Source: Bacteroidetes bacterium ADurb.Bin174
GTDB taxonomy: Bacteria; Bacteroidota; Bacteroidia; Bacteroidales; Paludibacteraceae
Assembly (NCBI GenBank): GCA_002070265.1
Contig: MWCX01000025.1
Location: 1-40,887, forward strand
Direction: 5' to 3'
DNA length: 40,887 nucleotides
The translations under genes were made by a program, and so were the position numbers. Positions 15,358 through 23,458 of this stretch are shown piece by piece (within the stretch, counting starts at the first letter, position 1; the number at the start of each line of letters is the position of its first letter). The notes beneath the pieces were generated by a model. That model did not search any database and was not told the DNA's origin. It saw only the letters and a program-made list of their open reading frames with translations.

Positions 15358-16902
15358 TTACTGTTTCGGAAATTTAATAGCCACAGTAATAATTCTTGCC
15401 GTCTTATCAATACTTACCACTTGTTCGTTTGATAAGATTTTCATTATACCGATTTTTCCGCCTCCCGAACTTGAAGTTGATGCTGTTTTAAATGCGATTA
15501 CATCTCCTACTTCGAAAGGATTAATGGCATTAGCAACAATATTTGAAGCCGGAATATCACTCAATATGGATGCTGCCGTTGCATTGTCGAAGTCATAACC
15601 ACTGAGCAACAAAAATCTGGTTTGGTTTTGTACACTTATATCCATAGCTGTTTTTCCACCTGAACCTAAGAATTCGTTGTTCTTTGTATTAGTGCCACCA
15701 TCCATGGCATACATACGCAATACAGCCTGACCACCAAATACGTAGAATTTCATATCAACATTGGAAGCATTCGCATCGCTCTCTAAAGCATAATCTACGG
15801 AATAAGTTTTTAAATCCTTTAAAGATATGAATGAATAAACCCCGGGGTATGCTTCTATACCATTGGCCAACTTCATGCTACCCACAGCTAAGTTTGTAAT
15901 AAAATTCATGTTTACAATGGCTGCCACCGAGACTTCTGTAACCTTGTCAACTACGTCAGTCACAACAAATTTAATTTTAGAAGTGGTATTCAGACATTTT
16001 ACTTCAGGGATAATATTCAAAGTCAAAGGAGCATCCGGATAATTGATTGTTTCCACTGATTCAGACACATTGTTATCAACCCTGAATATCTCAACTGAAC
16101 GAATACCTCTTTGTGACTCTATCTTTAGAGGAATGGCTACACGCTCATCTTTGTCGGCAAAAATGGTGTCTTTCACTAAAACCGTGGGCGGAGCCGGTGT
16201 GATGTAACGTACCGGTAATGTTTCAATGCGCACTTGACCGTAACTGTCGGTTACTTTTACCTTAAACCCTTTATCCCCATCTTTATACATGATTTTCTCA
16301 TCAAATACATATTCTTTTTCATTTTGAGTAAAATCAATGGGGAAGCCATATTGCAACTGTCCGTTCTCCGTTACCAAATACATTTCAAGTTTTTGTAATC
16401 CTGCTTCGGATGTAACCGTGAATTTGGTATTAGGCATCGGACCGCCCTCTAATTCGTCATAAACAATTATTTCAGGCTCAAAGACAACTTTCGGACCCTC
16501 TTTAATATCAACGACACTTAACTCTAAAGAGTCCACGGTTTTTCTGTCTAACTTATCCGTAGCTTCTACAATAAATTGCAAATACTCAGGTTTATACTTA
16601 ATTTTCTCAGCTAAGCTATAAGAATGTTCATTAAAAAACTCCGTTACTGTTTTGTAATGAATTTCTTCATCTTTAGTTTTGATAGTCATATTAACAGATT
16701 TCAAACCTGCTTCAGATTGTATAACCGCAACAATCGGAAGATTATCAATTAAGTTGAGGTCTGCTTCCAAACTGTCAAATGCAAAAGTTATTTTTGGCAG
16801 CAAACTGTTTGGATCTATAGAGGGAGTCGGATCCTCACAAGATTGCAGAAAACTTAATCCAAAAAAGACTATGAATGTGTAAATTATAATATCTCGTTTC
16901 AT
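15358..16902 (-). CDS. SusE/SusF-position surface lipoprotein with C-terminal PUL-linked domain
   Basis: A 514-residue lipoprotein, taking the ATG at 16902. An in-frame ATG 11 codons earlier would put charged residues ahead of the signal. The lipobox is FLQSC (C22). Residues about 35-325 contain three Ig-like repeats marked by SEAGLKSVNM, SEAGLQKLEMY and SQRGIRSVEIFR. Residues about 333-514 are the same unnamed domain found in the last two PUL genes (SLKDLKTY, VDMKFYVFG, RMYAMDG, VGDVIAFKTASTSSSGGG). The position after SusCD matches SusE/F-type surface glycan-binding proteins. The domain's presence on both this lipoprotein and T9SS cargo suggests a shared ligand. No enzyme motif is seen. Confidence 0.75.
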   Translation of the reverse strand: MKRDIIIYTFIVFFGLSFLQSCEDPTPSIDPNSLLPKITFAFDSLEADLNLIDNLPIVAVIQSEAGLKSVNMTIKTKDEEIHYKTVTEFFNEHSYSLAEKIKYKPEYLQFIVEATDKLDRKTVDSLELSVVDIKEGPKVVFEPEIIVYDELEGGPMPNTKFTVTSEAGLQKLEMYLVTENGQLQYGFPIDFTQNEKEYVFDEKIMYKDGDKGFKVKVTDSYGQVRIETLPVRYITPAPPTVLVKDTIFADKDERVAIPLKIESQRGIRSVEIFRVDNNVSESVETINYPDAPLTLNIIPEVKCLNTTSKIKFVVTDVVDKVTEVSVAAIVNMNFITNLAVGSMKLANGIEAYPGVYSFISLKDLKTYSVDYALESDANASNVDMKFYVFGGQAVLRMYAMDGGTNTKNNEFLGSGGKTAMDISVQNQTRFLLLSGYDFDNATAASILSDIPASNIVANAINPFEVGDVIAFKTASTSSSGGGKIGIMKILSNEQVVSIDKTARIITVAIKFPKQ

Positions 16903-16940
16903 ATGATTATTTTTATATTTTGATAGACTTTTCAAACCTG

Positions 16941-17543
16941 TTATTTACGGTAATAACAAAAGGCGTCAAAAATATGTATTACTCCATTTGTGGGCATAAT
17001 ATTACTTGTTACTGCAGCCCGCATATATGAGTTTCCATTGCTGCCCGTATCATTCACAATAACTTTTCCGGCATCAGCCTGCCAAGGATTTTTACGTGTC
17101 AACATAGTCATAAGTCCTTCTTCTCCTTTCAACATGGTTAGCACATACATGGGTTCCACATCTAACTGCTTATACGCACTATATTCTCCTTGAACCAAGT
17201 GATAAAGAAGTAATTGTTTTACTGACTCTTTATTACATTCCGAAATGGATAATACTCCCGGAAATCTATCTTGCATATAGCTTGTCATAGCCATATTCGT
17301 CAACGCTAAAAAGGTATATTTTTCATCCGTTTGGGTATAATAATTCTTCAATTCGGTATATTCCACAGCTTCTATAAAAATTGAGAACAAGTCTGTTCGT
17401 GTATTGAAGTACTCCCAAGCTGTCATAGGAATATGTGGGTCTATCGTTGATGCTTTATAATCATAGTCTGTCTGCAATTCGAGCGAACAGCTATAGGTCA
17501 TCAAACCCAACACAATCATGATATAAAAACTATTTTTTTTCAT
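16941..17543 (-). CDS. FAS1 (fasciclin)-domain lipoprotein in the PUL
   Basis: A 200-residue protein, taking the ATG at 17543. A longer frame begins inside the susD gene, but the lipoprotein signal MKKNSFYIMIVLGLMTYSC starts here (C19). The body resembles one FAS1 domain: YTFLALTNMAM matches the usual TxFAPTDxAF block, QLLLYHLVQGEY matches the LLxYHVVxG block, and TNGVIHIFDAF matches the final NGVIHxID block. FAS1 lipoproteins accompany SusCD pairs in many Bacteroidetes loci; a role in glycan or protein binding at the surface is assumed rather than known. It lies 25 bases after susD and 38 before the SusE/F-position gene. Confidence 0.75.
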   Translation of the reverse strand: MKKNSFYIMIVLGLMTYSCSLELQTDYDYKASTIDPHIPMTAWEYFNTRTDLFSIFIEAVEYTELKNYYTQTDEKYTFLALTNMAMTSYMQDRFPGVLSISECNKESVKQLLLYHLVQGEYSAYKQLDVEPMYVLTMLKGEEGLMTMLTRKNPWQADAGKVIVNDTGSNGNSYMRAAVTSNIMPTNGVIHIFDAFCYYRK

Positions 17544-17568
17544 ATGATTATAATTTTGTTTTTCTAAT

Positions 17569-19026
17569 TTAATTCCCATAAAACGAATTTTGTTTGATGA
17601 GATGATTCTCATTGATGTGTGAGTAATGAATGGGGAAATACTGGTTTCCTTCTTCAGTCATGCCATTGATGGGTTCCATGACTTTTCTCCACCGGTTGGT
17701 TCTTAGTAAATCGAACCAACGACGACCTTCTCCGACCAATTCAATCTGGCGTTCTTCCAAAATAAAATCAATAATATCTTCTTCCGAGCCAAACTCCATG
17801 GCTGTGGGAGTAACTAACCCCGCTCTATCGCGAACTTGTTTGACGATATCCAAAGCTTCTTCCCACTTACCCATTTTAACACGCGCCTCTGCTTGTAACA
17901 GCAATATATCTGAATATCTGTAAACAGGATAAGCGACAACGCAGGTTTTGTTGAGTGTGGTACTGATGGTTCCTCCGATAAATTTATTCAGTTCCCAGCC
18001 GTTTTGATAGTTCATGGCTATATAGTCCTTCCGTTTATCGTCCTCATGTAATATACTCATAAATTTATTGGACAATACTGCTGCCCGGTTTCCGGAACCT
18101 GTGAACCACTGATACATATAGCTATAACCGTCTGCACCTACTTCATCCATGCTGAAGTGAATGACAAATATTAATTCTTTCGTTGTATATTCATCATTCT
18201 CGGGCGTATCATCAGAAGCCTTACCATTCAGTTCTTCAACAAATACTTTTCTCCAGGTGGCAATATCTTTTTCAAGGCCTATAAACTGTACCGTGTTATT
18301 CTTAACTTTAAAATTCTGTATTTTCGAAATAGTTTGATCCGCCATGTTATAATCTTCCAGCCACATATAAACATCCGACATAATAGCCCACACGCCGGCT
18401 ATCGAAATACGCTTTCTTTCCAGGTTTTTTACACGATCCATCAAACCCTCGGCAATCTTTAAATCTTCCAATACTACATTTCGCAAGATGTAATCTTTAT
18501 CCGTTCTTTCTTTGTAGATATCCTCAGAATACTTTTCATTTGGTTCCGTGTATAACGGAACATCACCCCATACCCGAACAGCATAAAAATAACCCAAAGC
18601 CCGCATGGCATAAGCCTGTCCGAGCAAATCATTTTTCTCTGCCACAGACGGCATATCAATATTAGGTAAGTATTTGATAGCTAAGTTAGCTTGATTAATC
18701 ATGCTGTATAAATTGGTCCACTTCGTAGCCGGATGATCCGTTGTTAACAGGTTTTGAATAACTCTTTCCTGATTGGTAGCAGATGGTGCTCCCGGCGACA
18801 TGTTGTCGGCTCTGAATTCACCCCAGTAGAAATAATTTTCACGCATAGTAGATCTAAACAATCCGTATATTTGATTTACACCTGCTTTTGCATCACGTGA
18901 TGTTTTCCACATGTTAGCTGCCGGAATTTCACTGACCGGCTGTTCATCCAAAAATGACTCACACGACATTATTACGAGTACCAATAAGCTGCATGTGATA
19001 AGTTTTATAATATTGCTTGTTTTCAT
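17569..19026 (-). CDS. susD: SusD/RagB family nutrient-binding lipoprotein
   Basis: A 485-residue protein, taking the ATG at 19026; a TTG six codons earlier is less likely. The lipobox is VIMSC (C22), followed by the typical ESFLDEQPVSEIP. Further SusD features are NMWKTSRDAKAGVNQIYG, TPR-like helices (GQAYAMRALGYFYAVRVWGD, PLYTEP), and the C-terminal LLQAEARVKMG, VRDRAG and FILEERQIELVGEGRRWFDL. It binds glycan at the cell surface and caps the SusC channel. It follows susC after 33 bases. This is a high-confidence family call; the ligand is unknown. Confidence 0.96.
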   Translation of the reverse strand: MKTSNIIKLITCSLLVLVIMSCESFLDEQPVSEIPAANMWKTSRDAKAGVNQIYGLFRSTMRENYFYWGEFRADNMSPGAPSATNQERVIQNLLTTDHPATKWTNLYSMINQANLAIKYLPNIDMPSVAEKNDLLGQAYAMRALGYFYAVRVWGDVPLYTEPNEKYSEDIYKERTDKDYILRNVVLEDLKIAEGLMDRVKNLERKRISIAGVWAIMSDVYMWLEDYNMADQTISKIQNFKVKNNTVQFIGLEKDIATWRKVFVEELNGKASDDTPENDEYTTKELIFVIHFSMDEVGADGYSYMYQWFTGSGNRAAVLSNKFMSILHEDDKRKDYIAMNYQNGWELNKFIGGTISTTLNKTCVVAYPVYRYSDILLLQAEARVKMGKWEEALDIVKQVRDRAGLVTPTAMEFGSEEDIIDFILEERQIELVGEGRRWFDLLRTNRWRKVMEPINGMTEEGNQYFPIHYSHINENHLIKQNSFYGN

Positions 19027-19059
19027 AAAAAATATTTTTTTCAACAGTAATGCCTAAGT

Positions 19060-22000
19060 TTAAAAATTCACATTTAATCCAAATCCTACTTCTTTGTTTC
19101 TGGGATATCTATAGGTATCTTTTCCAATTTGAAGCGGATTGCTTGTAGAGAACTCCGGATCAAACCCACTGTAATTGGTCCAAGTTAGGGCATTATTAAC
19201 ATATCCATATGCTGTTAGCCCTTTGATATGTATTTTCTCAATCCATGATTTTGGTAAACTATATGACAATCGAATATTTTGTAATCTAATAAATGAAGCA
19301 TCCTCTACATAAAACGAATTTGCATAACGTGCATTATTGTAATCATCGTTGTACGGACGAGGATAAATAGCTACATCACCCTGTTTCAACCACATATTAC
19401 GTATCACATGAGGTGCCGGGGTTGTACCGGTAAATTTGAATTCATTTCTGACGTGTTCTGCACTATTGTATATATGTCCGCCAAGCGAGTAATAAAAGGA
19501 AACAAATAAACTAAGGTTCTTATAAGAAAACTGAGTACTTACACCACCTGTAAAATCAGGCAAGGCATTTCCAATAACCATACGGTCATTATCGTCAATT
19601 ATACCGTCACGTGAAGCAACAGGCTCGTCCCAGTTAACATCTCCCCCACGGAAAGGCTTTCCGTTAGGTAAGGTTTTTTTGTTGATTGTTCCCGAATATT
19701 CTTCACCATTCAATAAATACTTATCTTGAAAAGTACCATCTTCGAAAACAGGTGTCAACTGTTCCCAATCTTCAGTAAAGGCATTGGATTCATTATATTG
19801 AAAAATACCCAAATATTTAAATCCATAGAAATCACCAACTCTTCCACCTTCTTCCATCCACCACAAATCACCTTCTATATATGGTTTCCCTTCTGATAAT
19901 TTCTCTATCCTGTTTTGGTTGTGCGAGAAGTTAAATGTCAGATTCCAATTAAAATCTGAAGTCCGGATAATATCTCCAGCCAAACTTAATTCCACGCCTT
20001 TATTACTCATTTCTCCTACATTAGTCCGCATATAACCAAATCCCGACTCTTTAGGTAATTGGTAATTGGCTAATAAGCCATCGGTATATTTGCTATAATA
20101 ATCTGCAGTTGCTGTTAATCTACTATTCCAAAAACTCAGGTCTAATCCAAGATTAATTTGTTTGGTTTCCTCCCATCTCAGATTGTCCTTTCCAATCCGG
20201 GTCGGTGCAACTCCTCCGACACCGTCGTAAATCAGACTTGGTTCATAGGAATACACATAGTCGTAGTTACCAATAGATTCATTACCGGTAACTCCATAGC
20301 TGACACGTATTTTACCATCATCCATGGCCGGCTTGAAAAAACTCAGGAAACTTTCATCGGAAAATCTCCATCCACCGGATACAGACGGGAAATTACCCCA
20401 CTTGTTATTCTTGGCAAAGCGGGAAGATCCATCACGACGTAAATTGGCCGTAAAAAGATACTTGCCAAGATAATCATATGTAACCCTTGAAAACAGAGAT
20501 GCCATTGAATGGTGGTCAATCCATGAACCGGTTGAACCCAACTCCAGGTTGGCAGAAAATGCATTCATGGTGTAAATGTAATCGGTTGACGAATTACGAC
20601 CTACCAGAAATTCTCTTTCATACCTCCATTTTTGGGCACTCACACCAGCCATAGCAGAAAAATTATGCAAACCCCACTTAGCGTTATAAGTAAAATAATT
20701 TTCATTCAAAAAGTTCCAATTTAAAAAATTATATGACAATCCGCTATTGTTGCGCTGCCACTCATCCGTGATGATACTTGGATACATTCTGTGGCGTTTA
20801 TCTAAGTAAAAGTTAGCATTGATATTGGTTCTGAATTTAAGACCTTTCAGTATTTCAAATTCAAAAAACTGGAAAAAGTTCGCCTTGTATGAATCGGTAA
20901 AATCAGTGGTATGCTCCACTTGTGCCAGCGGGTTTTTCTGACCATTAAAGACACCAACCAAAGTGCCATCAGGATAATAAGTAGAAAAATAAGGCCGACG
21001 ACTCAACACCCACCTCAACAAGTCACCTTCGTTAATTCCGCGTTTCAAAGAATAAGTCAATGACACACGACTACCAACATTCAACCAATTATTTGGAGAA
21101 TAATCAGTGTTTACCCTTGCTGTAAGTCTATTAAAATCCGTATTAGGTATAATACCTCGCTCATTATAATATCCTGTATTGATAAAGTAAGTCAACTTGT
21201 TTTCACCACCTCCGAAACTAATATCAATCTGATCTTTTTGTGCAGTGCCTGTTATCATATCCAAATAATCATTGTCCACGTTAAAAAACACATTCAGAGA
21301 GTCTCTTATCATTTGAATACTCTCATCGGCATTTCCCATCATGTTGTTTTGGAGAAAATACTCCCTACGATACTGATCATATAACCTGCGGTCCTCTCTA
21401 TTAGCCTGGGGCAACTTATGTGATAATCTTCCCCACGACCTATTATACTTAATGTCGATTTTTGGTTTGCCTTTTTCCCCGCTTTTGGTAGTGATAATGA
21501 TAACACCATTTGCCGAACGTGAGCCATAAATGGCAGCTGATGCAGCATCTTTCAATACCTCCATCGACAATATATCACTGGGATTAATGCCATCTATATC
21601 TTCTAAGGGCATACCATCTACTATATATAAAGGTCTTACACCCTCTGCAGAAAAAGTAGATGTTCCACGAATTTTGATAGAGGAAGATTCCCCGGGTTGA
21701 CCGGAACCTGATACAATCTGAACACCCGCAACTTGTCCTTGTAAAGCATCAAAAACGTCGGTTGGCACTTTCCTTTCAATATTATCACTTGACAAGGAGG
21801 TAATAGCACCGGTTATATCTCGCTTGCGCATGGTACCATAACCTACCACTACAACCTCTTCTAATTGCTTAGTGTCCTCATAAAGTGTAATCCGAAGGTT
21901 CGTTTTATCAGCAGCAATCTCTTGAGAGGTGAATCCCACAAATGAAATAACAAGCGTGGCACCTTTATTTGAAACACTTATTTCAAAGTCGCCGTCAATA

Positions 22001-22197
22001 CCGGTAGCTATTCCATTCAACGTCCCTTTTTCAACAACACTTACTCCAATGAGCGGCTCACCCGCTTCATCACAAACTATCCCTTTTACTCTAAAAGGAT
22101 TTGAGCCTTGGGAAAAGAGAGCATGAGGGGACGAAAAGAAAATAAAGAAAAGAACCACCAATTGCAGCACCTTAAAATCTCTTTTGTACATCTTCAT
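19060..22197 (-). CDS. susC: SusC/RagA family TonB-dependent outer-membrane transporter
   Basis: A 1045-residue protein with a signal peptide (about 1-30), a carboxypeptidase-regulatory-like domain (about 35-115, VKGIVCDEAGEPLIGVSV), a TonB-box-like segment and plug (about 118-235, EEVVVVGYGTMRKRDITGA, YIVDGMPLEDIDGINPSDI, SANGVIIITTKSG), then a 22-strand barrel. No STN domain precedes the plug, so it is not expected to signal to an anti-sigma factor. It imports oligosaccharides together with SusD, using energy from TonB. It is the first gene of the PUL and is divergent from the NUDIX regulator gene, with predicted operator and promoter elements between them. Confidence 0.97.
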   Translation of the reverse strand: MKMYKRDFKVLQLVVLFFIFFSSPHALFSQGSNPFRVKGIVCDEAGEPLIGVSVVEKGTLNGIATGIDGDFEISVSNKGATLVISFVGFTSQEIAADKTNLRITLYEDTKQLEEVVVVGYGTMRKRDITGAITSLSSDNIERKVPTDVFDALQGQVAGVQIVSGSGQPGESSSIKIRGTSTFSAEGVRPLYIVDGMPLEDIDGINPSDILSMEVLKDAASAAIYGSRSANGVIIITTKSGEKGKPKIDIKYNRSWGRLSHKLPQANREDRRLYDQYRREYFLQNNMMGNADESIQMIRDSLNVFFNVDNDYLDMITGTAQKDQIDISFGGGENKLTYFINTGYYNERGIIPNTDFNRLTARVNTDYSPNNWLNVGSRVSLTYSLKRGINEGDLLRWVLSRRPYFSTYYPDGTLVGVFNGQKNPLAQVEHTTDFTDSYKANFFQFFEFEILKGLKFRTNINANFYLDKRHRMYPSIITDEWQRNNSGLSYNFLNWNFLNENYFTYNAKWGLHNFSAMAGVSAQKWRYEREFLVGRNSSTDYIYTMNAFSANLELGSTGSWIDHHSMASLFSRVTYDYLGKYLFTANLRRDGSSRFAKNNKWGNFPSVSGGWRFSDESFLSFFKPAMDDGKIRVSYGVTGNESIGNYDYVYSYEPSLIYDGVGGVAPTRIGKDNLRWEETKQINLGLDLSFWNSRLTATADYYSKYTDGLLANYQLPKESGFGYMRTNVGEMSNKGVELSLAGDIIRTSDFNWNLTFNFSHNQNRIEKLSEGKPYIEGDLWWMEEGGRVGDFYGFKYLGIFQYNESNAFTEDWEQLTPVFEDGTFQDKYLLNGEEYSGTINKKTLPNGKPFRGGDVNWDEPVASRDGIIDDNDRMVIGNALPDFTGGVSTQFSYKNLSLFVSFYYSLGGHIYNSAEHVRNEFKFTGTTPAPHVIRNMWLKQGDVAIYPRPYNDDYNNARYANSFYVEDASFIRLQNIRLSYSLPKSWIEKIHIKGLTAYGYVNNALTWTNYSGFDPEFSTSNPLQIGKDTYRYPRNKEVGFGLNVNF

Positions 22198-22282
22198 GTT
22201 TTGATCAGTTTTAAATTTTTATTCCTAATAATATTATAACAAGGTAAACTTTTTACATACCATTATATATAATTCCACAGTG

Positions 22283-22313
22283 CAAAAATATAAGCCTAAA
22301 AAATATTATACAA
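22283..22313 (-). promoter_or_regulatory. Predicted susC promoter
   Basis: On the minus strand TTG (22313-22311), a 20-nt spacer, then TATTTTTG (22290-22283) match the Bacteroidetes -33/-7 pattern exactly at the -7 box. The start of transcription would lie near 22277, giving an 80-nt leader. Confidence 0.6.
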
Positions 22314-22322
22314 TCAAATTGC

Positions 22323-22338
22323 TATGTTATAAAACATA
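22323..22338. promoter_or_regulatory. Candidate operator on the susC side
   Basis: The inverted repeat TATGTT-ATAA-AACATA has its centre at 22330.5, just upstream of the susC -33 box and 40.5 bp from the first base of its -7 box. Its 14-bp core TGTTATAAAACATA matches the site at 22577-22590 at 13 of 14 positions. Confidence 0.6.
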
Positions 22339-22346
22339 TATTCAAG

Positions 22347-22365
22347 TATTTACATATTGTAAATA
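22347..22365. promoter_or_regulatory. Second inverted repeat next to the susC-side operator
   Basis: TATTTACA-TAT-TGTAAATA has perfect 8-bp arms with a 3-bp centre. It lies 8 bp further upstream of susC. It may be another protein-binding site (for example for a CRP-like factor), but AT-rich DNA gives such dyads by chance. Confidence 0.35.
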
Positions 22366-22576
22366 ATACACTATAAAGCAAAATCTTATTGTATTATTAA
22401 CAAATAATAAAACAAGAGTTTTCTCAAAATATAAAATACACAAAAAAAGAAGGCTGCTTTTATCCAATTGACTGCCAAACAAATACAAAGAAACTGAAGT
22501 TCAACATTACGTACTTCGTACAACATCAACGCGATTACTTATTGTACAAACAACACATTACAACAACCTGTTAATG

Positions 22577-22588
22577 TGTTATATAACA
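22577..22588. promoter_or_regulatory. Candidate operator on the regulator side
   Basis: The perfect 12-bp palindrome TGTTATATAACA is centred at 22582.5, 40.5 bp before the first base of the predicted -7 box of the NUDIX regulator operon. It mirrors the site near susC in sequence and distance. Confidence 0.6.
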
Positions 22589-22622
22589 TAAACTTAATTT
22601 ATTTAAAACAAATTATATTGAT

Positions 22623-22630
22623 TACTTTTG
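22623..22630 (+). promoter_or_regulatory. Predicted -7 box of the xylose operon
   Basis: TACTTTTG fits TAnnTTTG exactly and lies 23 bases before the regulator ATG. No good -33 box is seen about 20 nt upstream, which is compatible with activator dependence. Confidence 0.5.
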
Positions 22631-22653
22631 CTTCTAAATAATTTTATTAAACT

Positions 22654-23367
22654 ATGACTACTCATAAAAACAGAGCATACAACCTGTCAGTATCCGTTGA
22701 TTGTGTTGTTTTTGGTTTCGATGGTAAAGAATTGAATATTTTATTAATCGAACGCAGTATTGAAGAAAACGACGGACAATACAACGATAAAAAATTACCC
22801 GGAAGTTTGATTTATATGGATGAAGACATCAACGAGGCTGCTCATAGAGTGCTGTTCGAGTTGACAGGATTGAAAAATATTCCTTTGAGTCAATTTCATA
22901 GTTTTGGAGACCCGCAACGTACCAGTAACATACGTGACTTACATTGGTTGGAAAAAACAGTACATGCCAAAGTAGAACGTATTGTAACTGTTGCATATGT
23001 TGCATTAATTAAGATTAACAGAAAAATTAAGCTTAACTCCAACGACACTTCCGCTAATTGGTTCAATGTAAAAAATGTTTGTAATGAAAACTTGGCATTT
23101 GATCATAAATTTATTATTGAAAGGGGATTAGAGTATATCAAACATTGGTTGAAAGTTGAAAAACATCTTATATTCAAATTATTGCCAAGAAAATTCACCT
23201 TATCTCAACTCAGACTTTTGTATGATGCTATCAATCAGGAACATTCAGACGTTAGAAATTTCAGAAAAAAAATTCTACAAGATCAAAACATAGTATGTCT
23301 GGATGAGTTTGAAGAAGGTGTTCCTCATAGGGCTGCCAGACTTTATAAGTACGTGCAGAAAACATAA
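22654..23367 (+). CDS. xylR: NUDIX-family (NrtR-like) transcriptional regulator of xylose use
   Basis: A 237-residue cytoplasmic protein. Residues about 10-140 form a NUDIX fold. The NUDIX box at about 50-73 (GSLIYMDEDINEAAHRVLFE) is degenerate: one residue is inserted, the RE pair has become RV and the EE pair EL, so hydrolase activity is unlikely. Residues about 150-237 form a winged helix (LPRKFTLSQLRLLYDAI, NFRKKILQD) typical of NrtR/AraR regulators. Related regulators in Bacteroides sit beside arabinose and xylose genes, and the order regulator-xylB-xylA-xylE matches what I recall for Bacteroides. It probably senses xylose or a derivative. Candidate binding sites lie at 22323-22338 and 22577-22588. 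Confidence 0.85.
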   Translation: MTTHKNRAYNLSVSVDCVVFGFDGKELNILLIERSIEENDGQYNDKKLPGSLIYMDEDINEAAHRVLFELTGLKNIPLSQFHSFGDPQRTSNIRDLHWLEKTVHAKVERIVTVAYVALIKINRKIKLNSNDTSANWFNVKNVCNENLAFDHKFIIERGLEYIKHWLKVEKHLIFKLLPRKFTLSQLRLLYDAINQEHSDVRNFRKKILQDQNIVCLDEFEEGVPHRAARLYKYVQKT

Positions 23368-23458
23368 ATTGATATTTTCAACTTGATTCATCATAGGCGA
23401 TTATGATTTCAAACACATTTAAAAATTGTAAAATAATTAGCAACAAAAATATATACTT

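Larger units (their letters stand above)
22198..22653. other. Divergent regulatory region between susC and the xylose operon
   Basis: This 456-base stretch has no gene. It contains two predicted divergent promoters, the matched pair of operators, the 22347-22365 dyad and another 7-bp dyad at 22392-22409 (TATTATT-AACA-AATAATA). The middle part, about 22440-22560, shows nothing clear beyond short palindromes such as TTGTACAA. Confidence 0.75.

Noticed and set aside
16941-17612. A longer form of the FAS1 gene starting at 17612
   Set aside because: The extra 23 residues overlap the end of susD and precede a clear lipoprotein signal at 17543.
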